Assembly: GCA_035489755.1 (NCBI GenBank) | Contig: DATGZK010000063.1 | Coordinates: 1 to 64,000 of the forward strand | Length of the DNA: 64,000 nucleotides | Direction: 5' to 3' | Source of the DNA: UBA9160 sp035489755 | GTDB lineage: Bacteria; Myxococcota_A; UBA9160 | Shown: positions 34,378 through 42,651 of the stretch, piece after piece | Position numbering within the stretch: the first letter of the stretch is position 1 | How the letters are laid out: the number at the start of each line of letters is the position of its first letter | Position numbers and translations under genes: made by a program | Notes under the pieces: generated by a model | Databases searched by the model: none | What the model was told of the DNA's origin: nothing | What the model saw: the letters and a program-made list of their open reading frames with translations, nothing else

Positions 34378-36126
34378 ATGGCCTTGCCACCCCCCTCCGG
34401 CCCCCTTATGGTGCTGGGGTCGGCGGCCGCCGACGGGAGGCACGAGATCCGAGTTTTCGGGAATACCCAGGGACTCAAGGCGAGCCAGGTTCGCCAGCTC
34501 GAGCGCCTGTTTCGGCGCCGCCTCCCTCCCGAGCGTCTCCTCACGCAAGAGTTCGCCCGCACCCTCACCGAGATCACCCACGAAACCGGCCGGCAGGTAG
34601 GGGTCTTGGTCGATCGTCGCGGCGTCGTGACTCACGTGATGGTGGGCGATTCCCGCTCGATCGAACTCCCGGACTGGGGGCGGATCCGCGCAGGCCCGGG
34701 ACGACTGCGGGGATTCCGCTGCATCCACGCCCATCTCGGTGATGAAGCGCTGACGCGTGACGACCTGACGGACCTTGCGGTGCTGCACTTGGACGCCATG
34801 GTGGTCGTCACGACGGACTCAGAAGGCATGCCCGGTCGCGCCCACGTGGCAGCGCTGCGGGCGGCAAACCAGGAAGGCGCGACGGTCCAGCACCTCCCGC
34901 CTGTTTCCCCCTCACAGCTCGACTTTGATTTCCAGGCCTGGATCCGCGATCTCGAAGAAGAGCTCGCCCGTTCCGCCCGCACCCGGGCCGTGGGGGACGG
35001 GGAGCGAGCCGTCCTCGTCTCGGTGACCGCCGGGCGGCGGCCCACCGGCGGCGAAACCTCGGTGGAAGAGCTGAAAGAGCTAGCCCGCTCGGCCGGGGTG
35101 GTGGTGACGGACGTGGTGACCCAGCACCGGCCGAATGTCGACCCAAAGACGCTGATCGGCGAGGGCAAGTTGCAAGACCTTGTCGTTCGCGCATTCCAGC
35201 AGGACGTCGATCTCGTGATCTTCGATCAGAACTTGACCCCAACCCAGGCCCGCAACCTTGGCGAACGGATGGAGCTGCGGGTGATCGACCGCACGCAGCT
35301 CATCCTCGACATCTTCGCGCAGCGAGCCACCAGCCGGGATGGCAAGCTCCAGGTGGAGCTGGCCCAGCTCAAATACCGGCTTCCCCGGCTTGCCCAGCAG
35401 GATGCGTCGCTGTCACGACTCGGCGCGGGAATCGGGGGGCGTGGCCCTGGCGAGACCAAGCTTGAGCTCGATCGCCGGCGGGTGCGCGACCGGATCTCAC
35501 GTCTTGAACGCGAGCTCAGGAACCTGCGCAGAGAGCGCGAGGGCCGCCGGCGCCGCCGCCAGCGACGCGGCGTGCCCGTGCTGTCGATCGTCGGGTACAC
35601 GAACGCGGGAAAGAGCACTCTGCTACGAGCACTCACGCGCACAGAGGTCCTCGTCGAAGACAAGATGTTCGCGACGCTCGATCCGACTTCTCGGCGCCTG
35701 CGTTTCCCGCGCGAGCGCGAGGTATTGGTGACCGATACGGTGGGCTTCATCCGTGACCTGCCTGGTGAGCTCGTGGCCGCTTTCCGAGCCACGCTCGAAG
35801 AGCTCGAGAGCGCGGACCTCTTCCTCCACGTGGTGGACGCCGCGGCGCCCGACCTCGAGCGCCGGCTCGCTGCCGTGCGGCGCGTGCTCGGCGAGATCGG
35901 TCTCGGGGACACCCCGGAACTGCTCGTCTTCAACCAGGTCGATCGCCTGCCGGCTGCGGAAGGCACGGCGCTCGCACGGCGGTATCGCGCGGTGCCGGTT
36001 TCCGCGCTCCACAGCATCGGCCTCGAGCTCCTCCTCGACCGGGTTGCCGAGATCCTCTGGGAGAGCGAGGTTTCCGAGGCGCCGCGGGGCTCCCTGGCAT
36101 TCGCGGCGGAGGGGGGGAGGGGATGA
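34378..36126 (+). CDS. hflX: GTPase HflX with a long N-terminal extension
   Basis: HflX is a ribosome-associated GTPase that splits stalled or heat-damaged 70S ribosomes. The standard HflX core starts near residue 205 (SVEELKELARSAGVVVTDVV, then PKTLIGEGKLQDL). It continues through a coiled-coil (GGRGPGETKLELDRRRVRDRISRLERELRNLRRER) into the G domain: G1 GYTNAGKST at about 405-413, G3 DTVGF, and G4-like NQVD. At 582 aa it is about 150 residues longer than E. coli HflX. The extra N-terminal region (LTQEFARTLTEITHETGRQVGVLVDRRG) is known from some other bacterial lineages. ATG at 34378. The stop overlaps the next gene (ATGA). Confidence 0.93.
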   Translation: MALPPPSGPLMVLGSAAADGRHEIRVFGNTQGLKASQVRQLERLFRRRLPPERLLTQEFARTLTEITHETGRQVGVLVDRRGVVTHVMVGDSRSIELPDWGRIRAGPGRLRGFRCIHAHLGDEALTRDDLTDLAVLHLDAMVVVTTDSEGMPGRAHVAALRAANQEGATVQHLPPVSPSQLDFDFQAWIRDLEEELARSARTRAVGDGERAVLVSVTAGRRPTGGETSVEELKELARSAGVVVTDVVTQHRPNVDPKTLIGEGKLQDLVVRAFQQDVDLVIFDQNLTPTQARNLGERMELRVIDRTQLILDIFAQRATSRDGKLQVELAQLKYRLPRLAQQDASLSRLGAGIGGRGPGETKLELDRRRVRDRISRLERELRNLRREREGRRRRRQRRGVPVLSIVGYTNAGKSTLLRALTRTEVLVEDKMFATLDPTSRRLRFPREREVLVTDTVGFIRDLPGELVAAFRATLEELESADLFLHVVDAAAPDLERRLAAVRRVLGEIGLGDTPELLVFNQVDRLPAAEGTALARRYRAVPVSALHSIGLELLLDRVAEILWESEVSEAPRGSLAFAAEGGRG

Positions 36127-37139
36127 CGACCACGCGCAGAGCCCGAATTGCGGGGACCGGCATGTACGTCCCCGAGCGCGCCGTCACGAACGACGACCTC
36201 GCGCAGCTCATGGACACGAGTGACTCCTGGATCCGGCAGCGCAGCGGAATCGTCGAGCGCCGCTTCATCGTTCCCGGCGAGCAGACGCCCGCCGATCTCG
36301 CGACCCGGGCAAGCCAAGAGGCGCTCACGGCTGCCGGCCTCGAGCCTGGGGACGTGGACTGTATCTTGCTCGCCACGCTCTCCGGACAGCACGAGTTCCC
36401 CGGAACGTCGTTCTTCTTGCACGAGCAGCTTGGCGTAGGAGAGATCCCCTGCGTCGACCTTCGCGCGCAGTGCAGCGGCTTCCTCTATGCGCTCTCGTTC
36501 GCCGACAGCCTGGTCCGCACGGCGCGCTACGAGCGCGTGCTTGTCGTGGGCTGCGAAGTCCATTCGACGGGGATCGAACTCGCGACGCGAGGCCGCGATG
36601 TTGCTGTGCTGTTCGGCGATGGCGCGGGTGCCGTCATCGTGGAGGGGAACGACGACCCCGCTGACCCCGCAGCCATTCTCGAGGTCCGGCTGCACGCCGA
36701 GGGCAGGCATGCGCGAAAGCTCTGGATTGAGGCTCCTGGCGCCTCGCTCGCAAAGAGCCGTGTCACCCATGAAATGATCGATAACGGCCGCATCTACCCA
36801 AAGATGGACGGCCGCTTTGTTTTCAAGCACGCCGTGACGCGGATGCCCGAAGTGCTGATGGAGACGCTCTCCCGAGCGAGTCTCAAGCTCGAAGACGTCG
36901 ACTTGTTTCTTTTTCACCAGGCCAACCTGCGCATCAACGAGTTCGTCTCGCAGCAGCTTGGGATCCCGGCCGAGAAGTGCCTTAACAACATTGATCGCTA
37001 CGGCAACTGCTCGGCGGCGTCGATCCCCATGCTGCTCGCCGAGGCACAGCGCGCGGGGCGCCTCGCGCCAGGGACCGTGACCGCGATGACGGCGTTCGGT
37101 TCGGGCTTCACCTGGGGGAGTGCGATCGTCCGCTTCTGA
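36123..37139 (+). CDS. 3-oxoacyl-ACP synthase III-like enzyme
   Basis: The 338-aa thiolase-fold enzyme condenses an acyl-CoA with malonyl-ACP or a related donor. The catalytic triad is C117 (RAQCSGFLYAL), H265 (FHQANLRI) and N295 (YGNCSAASIP); the Thr usual after this Asn (GNTS) is Cys here. It is close to FabH but the central insertion (RLHAEGRHARKLWIEAPGAS) resembles KAS III paralogues for branched, long-chain or secondary lipids. Start ATG at 36123 overlaps the hflX stop (ATGA), so the two are coupled. The role in primary fatty acid initiation is uncertain because no other fab gene is adjacent. Confidence 0.85.
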   Translation: MTTTRRARIAGTGMYVPERAVTNDDLAQLMDTSDSWIRQRSGIVERRFIVPGEQTPADLATRASQEALTAAGLEPGDVDCILLATLSGQHEFPGTSFFLHEQLGVGEIPCVDLRAQCSGFLYALSFADSLVRTARYERVLVVGCEVHSTGIELATRGRDVAVLFGDGAGAVIVEGNDDPADPAAILEVRLHAEGRHARKLWIEAPGASLAKSRVTHEMIDNGRIYPKMDGRFVFKHAVTRMPEVLMETLSRASLKLEDVDLFLFHQANLRINEFVSQQLGIPAEKCLNNIDRYGNCSAASIPMLLAEAQRAGRLAPGTVTAMTAFGSGFTWGSAIVRF

Positions 37140-37249
37140 GCCGAAGGTGGGGAAGTCCCGGAGTCTGCTGCCGCGGTGCGTCTAGAGTCCACCTTCATCC
37201 AAAACAGCCGATCCGCCCTGTTCGGCGTCGGAATCCCGGCGGGGGCCGC

Positions 37250-37277
37250 TTGACGAAATGACGCGCTGTGTTATAGA
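37250..37277 (+). promoter_or_regulatory. Sigma-70-type promoter of the phasin-like gene
   Basis: TTGACG at 37250-37255 and TATAGA at 37272-37277 are separated by 16 bp, a good housekeeping promoter match in an otherwise GC-rich spacer. Transcription would start near 37284, giving a leader of about 88 nt before the ATG at 37372. It is the clearest -35/-10 pair I saw in the window. Confidence 0.6.
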
Positions 37278-37371
37278 TCTCAGCGGATTTGGAAAACGCT
37301 AGGGCAGGCCAACGCAAATCCCTCCCTGGCGAGCCCGGGCACCCAAAGGTGCCGACAGACAAGGAGATTCC

Positions 37372-37761
37372 ATGGCCCAGCGCTCGAGCTTCGTTCAGGA
37401 CGGCCTCCAGCGGGTGCGCACCGCCGCGGAGGGCCTCGACCACAGCTTCCGCCGACTGCAAAAGCGCCTCGACACGCAGCGCAAGAGCTTCGAGAAGCGC
37501 ATCGAATCCCAGCGAAAGACCCTCGAGCGGCGCACCCAGCGACAACTCGAGCGCCTGCTCGTCCGGCTGCGCGAGAGCAAGCTCGTGCACCGCGCCGGGA
37601 CACTCCGCGAGGACGCCACGCAGCGCCTCGAGACGGGCGCGAGCGCCCTGCTTGGCGCGCTCCAGATCGCATCGAAGGGCGACCTCGATCGGCTTGACCG
37701 CAAGCTTTCGCAGCTCTCGCGCAAGCTCAAGGACATCGAGAAGAACGGCGCGACGGCCTAG
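37372..37761 (+). CDS. Small coiled-coil phasin-like protein
   Basis: The 129-aa protein is highly charged and helical throughout (FRRLQKRLDTQRKSFEKRIESQRKTLERRTQRQLERLLVRLR). Its C-terminal segment GDLDRLDRKLSQLSRKLKDIEK resembles the end of phasin/PhaI-like proteins. These coat polyhydroxyalkanoate granules. No catalytic motif, signal peptide or membrane segment is seen. Start ATG at 37372, preceded by AAGGAG. It has its own promoter at 37250 and a terminator-like hairpin after it, so it is monocistronic and perhaps well expressed. No pha genes are nearby; a structural or DNA-associated role is also possible. Confidence 0.6.
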   Translation: MAQRSSFVQDGLQRVRTAAEGLDHSFRRLQKRLDTQRKSFEKRIESQRKTLERRTQRQLERLLVRLRESKLVHRAGTLREDATQRLETGASALLGALQIASKGDLDRLDRKLSQLSRKLKDIEKNGATA

Positions 37762-37779
37762 TACCACGCGGGGTGAGGA

Positions 37780-37809
37780 GGGGCCCGGCGGCCGCAGCCT
37801 CCGGGCCCC
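37780..37809 (+). terminator. Terminator-like hairpin after the phasin-like gene
   Basis: GGGGCCCGG and CCGGGCCCC form a perfect 9-bp stem with a 12-nt loop, 19 nt after the stop codon, followed by GTTTCG rather than a clean T run. It separates the phasin-like gene from the acyl-CoA dehydrogenase gene and may be an intrinsic terminator or an mRNA-end stabiliser. Confidence 0.55.
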
Positions 37810-37846
37810 GTTTCGCTACGTTCGGCTCTCTTGAGGGAGGGCCGAG

Positions 37847-39016
37847 ATGGCCGAGTTTCAGGGCGTCGACTTCCTTCGGCTCGACGAGCTCCTCGCCGAA
37901 GAAGAGCGCCTCGCGCGCGAGAGCGTGCGCGAGTTCGTCTCGAAGGATTTCCTCCCGCTCCTGCAAGAGCACATCCGCCAAGATGGCTCCTTCCCCATGC
38001 ACCTCGTGCCGCGGATGGCGGAGCTTGGGCTTTTCGGGGCGAACCTCCACGGCTACGGCTGCGCGGGTATGAACAACGTCGCGTACGGGCTCGTGATGCA
38101 GGAGCTCGAGCGCGGAGATTCGGGGCTTCGTTCCTTCGCATCGGTCCAGGGCGGCCTCGTGATGTATCCGATCTACACCTACGGCTCCGCGGCCCAGAAA
38201 GAGCGCTGGCTGCCGGCGCTGGCTGCTGGACGGGCCATCGGCTGCTTTGGTCTGACCGAGCCGGACTTCGGGAGCCATGCCGGCGGCATGCGCACCCGCG
38301 CCGAGCGCCGCGGCTCACGCTGGCTGCTCAACGGCACCAAGCGCTGGATCACGAACGGCTCCGTCGCGGACGTCGCCGTCGTGTGGGCCCAAACCGCTGC
38401 CGACGACATCCAGGGTTTTCTGGTCGAGCGAGGCAGCCAGGGCTTCGAGGCGCGGGACATCAAAGGAAAGTTCTCGCTGCGGGCGTCGATCACCTCCGAG
38501 CTCTTCCTCCACGACGTCGAGCTATCCGAAGACAGTCGGCTGCCGCTGGCAAAGGGGCTCAAGGCGCCGCTTTCCTGCCTCACGCAGGCCCGTTATGGGA
38601 TCGCCTGGGGCGCGATCGGCGCGGCCATGGCCTGTTATGACGAGGCCTTGCACTACGCACAGGAGCGTAAGGTCCAGGGTGGACCGCTGGCCGGCAAACA
38701 GCTTACCCAGCAGCGCCTTGTATTCATGTTGACCGAAATCACCAAGGCGCAACTCCTTGCTCTCCGTGTGGGGCGCCTCAAGGACGAGGGAAAGCTTCAC
38801 CACTCGATGGTCTCGATGGCGAAGATGAATAATGTGGACGTCGCGCTGCGGATTGCGCGCGAAGCGCGGGATCTTCTCGGCGCGAACGGAATCGTGGACG
38901 ACTACGCCGCCATGCGGCACATGGTAAATCTCGAGACCGTACGCACTTACGAAGGCACTCACGATATCCATACGTTGATCCTGGGCGAGGAGATCACTGG
39001 CCTTCGCGCGCTCTGA
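37847..39016 (+). CDS. gcdH: Glutaryl-CoA dehydrogenase-like acyl-CoA dehydrogenase
   Basis: The 389-aa FAD enzyme is predicted to oxidise and decarboxylate glutaryl-CoA to crotonyl-CoA in lysine, tryptophan or aromatic degradation. It has GCFGLTEPDFGSHAGGMRTRA and GTKRWITNGSVADVAVVWAQT. The C-terminal NLETVRTYEGTHDIHTLILGEEITGLRAL is the glutaryl-CoA dehydrogenase signature; the Glu of TYEGTHDIH is the catalytic base. Start ATG at 37847, preceded by GGGAGGGCC. It is the third acyl-CoA dehydrogenase of the window and not related to the 5582-7978 pair. Confidence 0.88.
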   Translation: MAEFQGVDFLRLDELLAEEERLARESVREFVSKDFLPLLQEHIRQDGSFPMHLVPRMAELGLFGANLHGYGCAGMNNVAYGLVMQELERGDSGLRSFASVQGGLVMYPIYTYGSAAQKERWLPALAAGRAIGCFGLTEPDFGSHAGGMRTRAERRGSRWLLNGTKRWITNGSVADVAVVWAQTAADDIQGFLVERGSQGFEARDIKGKFSLRASITSELFLHDVELSEDSRLPLAKGLKAPLSCLTQARYGIAWGAIGAAMACYDEALHYAQERKVQGGPLAGKQLTQQRLVFMLTEITKAQLLALRVGRLKDEGKLHHSMVSMAKMNNVDVALRIAREARDLLGANGIVDDYAAMRHMVNLETVRTYEGTHDIHTLILGEEITGLRAL

Positions 39017-39240
39017 GGTTTCCTCCCTCCAAACCACGGCTTGGCGGCTGCTGCTCCTGGTTCTCACCGCGCTCGCCTACCTGCCGGCATTTTCGACCGG
39101 GATGGGCCTGGGACCACGATGACCATGTCACGGCGAATCCGCTGCTTTCCGCACCGGACGGCCTGCGGCGAACCTGGTTCTCCACCTTTGGTGCGACACG
39201 ATCGAAGAATCCGGCAGGACGTGGCGGGGGAGCGTCCCTT
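39017..39240 (+). pseudogene. Relic of a multipass membrane glycosyltransferase/TPR protein N-terminus
   Basis: One frame reads TTAWRLLLLVLTALAYLPAFSTG, a first membrane helix. A +1 shift then gives WDHDDHVTANPLLSAPDGLRRTWFSTFGATRSKNPA. Together these match the start of large TMTC/mannosyltransferase-TPR proteins (helix, then a WDDxxxVxxNPLL...GLRRIWF block). Sequence after about 39215 no longer fits and murQ follows convergently. I read it as the stub of a deleted, frameshifted gene. Confidence 0.55.
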
Positions 39241-39263
39241 CCGGTCCAGTACGCTGAGGGTGG

Positions 39264-40109
39264 TTAGCGGAGGTGCCGCGCCCGTGCGAGCGCCACCGCC
39301 TCGTACACACGACCCCGGCAGGCGGCAAGCAGCCGCTCGGCTTCGTCTTGGTTCACGCCGGCGAGAGACATCACGATGCGCAGCGCTCGGCGTGCAAGCT
39401 TGCTCGAAGCCGGACGCAGGTTCGTCATGAGATTTCCTTCCACCCGACCAAGGCGCACCATCACGGCGGTCGAGAGCAGATGAAGGACCACCTTCTGGGT
39501 AAGACCACCCTTCATGCGGGTGGAACCGGCGATCACCTCGGGCCCGACGAGCGGTGCAATGGCGATCTCCGCCGCCTTGGCGAGGGGAGAGTCCGGATCG
39601 CAGGTGATCGCGATGCGCCGCGCGCCCTCCTCGCGCGCCTCATCGAGCGCGCCCAGCGCGAAAGGGGTGCGGCCGCTCGCCGAGATCGCCACCACGGCGT
39701 CGCCCGGCAAGAGCCCACGCTCTCGAAGCACCCGTCGGGCGGCGAGGGCGTCGTCTTCGGCGCCTTCGACCGACCGCAGAAGGGCTTGCGGCCCGCCAGC
39801 GACCACGGCTTGCACGCGGTCGTGCGGGTAGCCGAAGGTCGGGGGGATCTCCGCGGCGTCGATGGCGCCCATTCGCCCACTGGTGCCTGCGCCCACGTTG
39901 AACCAGCGCCCCCCGCCCTGTAGGACCAGTGCGAGCGCCGCCACCGCGCGACCCACCTCTGGGAGCACCGCCCTCACTGCGTCGAGGGCACGGCGATCCT
40001 CCCGATGGATCGCCGTCAGGATTTCATCCACGCTGAAGCGGTCGAGGTTCCGCGTCGACTCGAGTACGGACTCGGTGAGAATCTCGTCATCTCGCCTCTT
40101 CCCGGCCAT
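39264..40109 (-). CDS. murQ: N-acetylmuramic acid 6-phosphate etherase
   Basis: MurQ cleaves the lactyl ether of MurNAc-6-phosphate to give GlcNAc-6-phosphate and D-lactate in peptidoglycan recycling. The 281-aa protein has the SIS-domain motifs GGGRWFNVGAGTSGRMGAIDAAEIPPTF (about 65-92), VAISASGRTPFALGAL, and VGPEVIAGSTRMKGGLTQKVVLHLLSTAVM. N-terminal TESVLESTRNLDRFSVDEIL is family-typical. ATG at 40109 chosen because the upstream open frame is unrelated. Divergent from mutS2 across 64 bp. Confidence 0.95.
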   Translation of the reverse strand: MAGKRRDDEILTESVLESTRNLDRFSVDEILTAIHREDRRALDAVRAVLPEVGRAVAALALVLQGGGRWFNVGAGTSGRMGAIDAAEIPPTFGYPHDRVQAVVAGGPQALLRSVEGAEDDALAARRVLRERGLLPGDAVVAISASGRTPFALGALDEAREEGARRIAITCDPDSPLAKAAEIAIAPLVGPEVIAGSTRMKGGLTQKVVLHLLSTAVMVRLGRVEGNLMTNLRPASSKLARRALRIVMSLAGVNQDEAERLLAACRGRVYEAVALARARHLR

Positions 40110-40173
40110 GCTTGCGGATTTCGGCCAATCGGCCGCGAAGCTGAATGGAGGTGACGCCGGGTACAATCCACAC

Positions 40174-42651
40174 ATGACATTCCGTGTGTCAGACAAGATC
40201 CTCGCGCGCCTTGAATGGCCGGACCTCCTCGAGCGGCTCGCGGCACACACGCACACCGCGCGTGGCCGAGCGCGCTGTGCCCCACCGCACGATGGCGCGG
40301 CGCCAGAAACGCTGTTCGCGCAGTCCCTGGAAGCGGTGCTGGGGCTGCTGCGCGAAACCTCTGAAGCGCGCCTCCTGTTGGATCAAGGCCAAGCGCCGCC
40401 GGTTGGCGGCCTGGGAGACCTCGAACCCACGCTGCGAAGGCTTGGCAAGGGCGGGGTTCTCGGGGGCCGGGAGCTGCTTGATCTGCGCGCCACGCTCTCG
40501 GCGCTCCACGCCACCGAGCGTTTCTTGTCGCGCCGGGCCGGCGAAGCACCGCATCTGGCCGTTCACGCGGCGGGCATTTCGGATCTGCGTGAGCTCGAAG
40601 ACGAGATCGATCTATGCATCGATGCAGAGGGGGAGGTGAAGGACTCGGCGTCGCCTGCTCTTGCGGACGCTCGGCGCGAAGCACGCGCCCTCGCGACAGA
40701 CCTCCAGCGCCGTCTTGCCGCGTATCTCCACGATCCCGAAATTGTGGCGTCCCTCTCCGACAGCTTTGTGACGATGCGCAATGGCCGCTTTGTGCTGCCG
40801 GTACGCTCCGACGCGCGCGCCCGCGTGCGGGGCATCGTCCATGACGCTTCGGGCTCGGGGACAACACTGTTCGTGGAGCCCGACGCGGTGGTCGAGCTCA
40901 ACAATCGCATGAAGCAAGCAGAGCTCGCCGTGGAGCGTGAGACGCTGCGGATCTTACGCGCGCTCTCGGAACAGGCGAACCGAGAGCTGGCGGCGCTCGA
41001 GGCGGGCATCGTCACCCTCGAGGCCATCGACCTGGCATTCGCGCGGGGTCGGCTCTCCCGGGAAATGGACGCGGTGGAGCCGAGCGTGCGACGCGAGGGT
41101 GTGTTCGTGCTCCCCCAGCTGCGCCACCCGCTCCTCCCCCCGGACCGCGTGGTGCCGAACGACGTGCGACTCGGCGAAAGTTATACCGTACTCGTGCTCT
41201 CGGGCCCGAACGCCGGAGGCAAGACGGTCGCGCTCAAGTGTCTCGCGCTCGCCGCGCTGTGCGTGCGGGCCGGACTTCACGTAGCGGCCGCGGCGGGCTG
41301 CCGGGTCGATTTGGTGGACGCGCTCCTCGCGGACATCGGCGATGAGCAGAATCTGCTGGAAAGCCTCTCCACCTTCTCCGCTCATGTGGCGAATCTCGCG
41401 CGCATCGTCGAGCAGGCAACCCCTCATTCGCTCGTCGTGCTCGATGAGATCGGCGTCGGGACCGACCCGAGCGAGGGTGCTTCACTGGCCCAAGCGATCC
41501 TCGAGGCGCTCGCGGACGCCGGCGCCCGGGTCGTCGTCACCACCCACTTCAACTTGCTGAAGGAGATGGCAGCCGTGGATCCGCGCTTCGCCAATGCGTG
41601 CGTGGAGTTCGACTCCGACACGCTCGCGCCGACCTACCGTCTGCGCTTGGGCGTGGCAGGTGTGTCTTCGGCCACCACCGTAGCCGCGCGAATGGGCTTG
41701 CGGGCCGAGGTCCTCGAGCGTGCAAACGCGCTGCTCGAGCGCGATGACCGACGGCTCGACCGCATGCTCTCGGAGCTCGCGTCGAGCCGTGTGGCTCTCG
41801 AGCGCGAGCGCAGCGAAGCACTCCGGCTGCGCGCGGAGTCAGAGGCAGCCCGAGCGCAATACAGTGCGAAGCTCGCCAAGCTCGAGGCGCGCCGGGAAGA
41901 GCTGTTCCGCCGCATGCGCGAGGATCTCGATCAGGCTTTCCGGGGTGCACACGCGGAGGTCGCCGCGGTGATCCGCGACCTTCAGCGCGGGGGAGGTGCT
42001 CGGGAGGCTGCCCATGCCCGCGAGCGACTGAAGGCGCTCGAAGCGAAGGCGGACGAGGCCGCGCAAGCCGCCGAGGCGGCGAGCCCGAAACCGGAGCCGG
42101 CGGCGAGCCCCGTCAACTGGCGCGACGTCAAACCCGGCGACGTTGTCCGTGTCCGAGGAGGGGGCGATGCGGTGCTGGTGGCTCTTCCCGACCGACGCGG
42201 ACGCGTGTCGGTCCAGGTCGGTGCAGCGCGCCTTCTGGTCCCGATGGATCGGCTGGCCGCAGCGAACCGGCCCCCCACCCAAGACGCAGCACACGAGGTT
42301 GTCGGCGCGCGGCGGGTGCCGGCCAAAGTGGCGGTCGAGCTCAGGGCACCCGACGGGGGGTTCGCCGAAGAGACCGCTCTCGGGGAAGGGTTTGCGGGCT
42401 GCGACTTGCGCGGCCTGCGGGTGGAGGAGGCACTCGGGAGACTCGTCGTCAGCCTCGATCGCGCTGCCGTCGCCGGGCAGCGGTCGCTGCTCGTTTTGCA
42501 TGGTCTTGGCAGCGGCGCGTTGCGTGACGCGGTACGCGCGCATCTTACGAACTCGCCTTATGTGGTTTCCTTCGCGCGCGGCGATCCCCAGCAGGGCGGT
42601 GACGGCGTCACGGTCGTTCAGCTCGAGGCGGCCGAACCCCAAGATCGGTAA
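40174..42651 (+). CDS. mutS2: Endonuclease MutS2
   Basis: MutS2 is a MutS-like ATPase with a C-terminal Smr nuclease domain; it acts in control of recombination or in rescue of collided ribosomes. The 825-aa protein has Walker A SGPNAGGKTVAL (343-354), LLESLSTFSAHVANLARI, Walker B VVLDEIGVGTDPSEGA, and a long coiled coil (about 520-640). The Smr domain has DLRGLRVEEAL and LHGLGSGALRDAV. ATG at 40174. A TACAAT at 40162-40167 would put the transcription start at or next to the ATG, so the mRNA may be leaderless. The 3' end overlaps the FAD oxidoreductase gene by 44 nt, tail to tail. Confidence 0.95.
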   Translation: MTFRVSDKILARLEWPDLLERLAAHTHTARGRARCAPPHDGAAPETLFAQSLEAVLGLLRETSEARLLLDQGQAPPVGGLGDLEPTLRRLGKGGVLGGRELLDLRATLSALHATERFLSRRAGEAPHLAVHAAGISDLRELEDEIDLCIDAEGEVKDSASPALADARREARALATDLQRRLAAYLHDPEIVASLSDSFVTMRNGRFVLPVRSDARARVRGIVHDASGSGTTLFVEPDAVVELNNRMKQAELAVERETLRILRALSEQANRELAALEAGIVTLEAIDLAFARGRLSREMDAVEPSVRREGVFVLPQLRHPLLPPDRVVPNDVRLGESYTVLVLSGPNAGGKTVALKCLALAALCVRAGLHVAAAAGCRVDLVDALLADIGDEQNLLESLSTFSAHVANLARIVEQATPHSLVVLDEIGVGTDPSEGASLAQAILEALADAGARVVVTTHFNLLKEMAAVDPRFANACVEFDSDTLAPTYRLRLGVAGVSSATTVAARMGLRAEVLERANALLERDDRRLDRMLSELASSRVALERERSEALRLRAESEAARAQYSAKLAKLEARREELFRRMREDLDQAFRGAHAEVAAVIRDLQRGGGAREAAHARERLKALEAKADEAAQAAEAASPKPEPAASPVNWRDVKPGDVVRVRGGGDAVLVALPDRRGRVSVQVGAARLLVPMDRLAAANRPPTQDAAHEVVGARRVPAKVAVELRAPDGGFAEETALGEGFAGCDLRGLRVEEALGRLVVSLDRAAVAGQRSLLVLHGLGSGALRDAVRAHLTNSPYVVSFARGDPQQGGDGVTVVQLEAAEPQDR

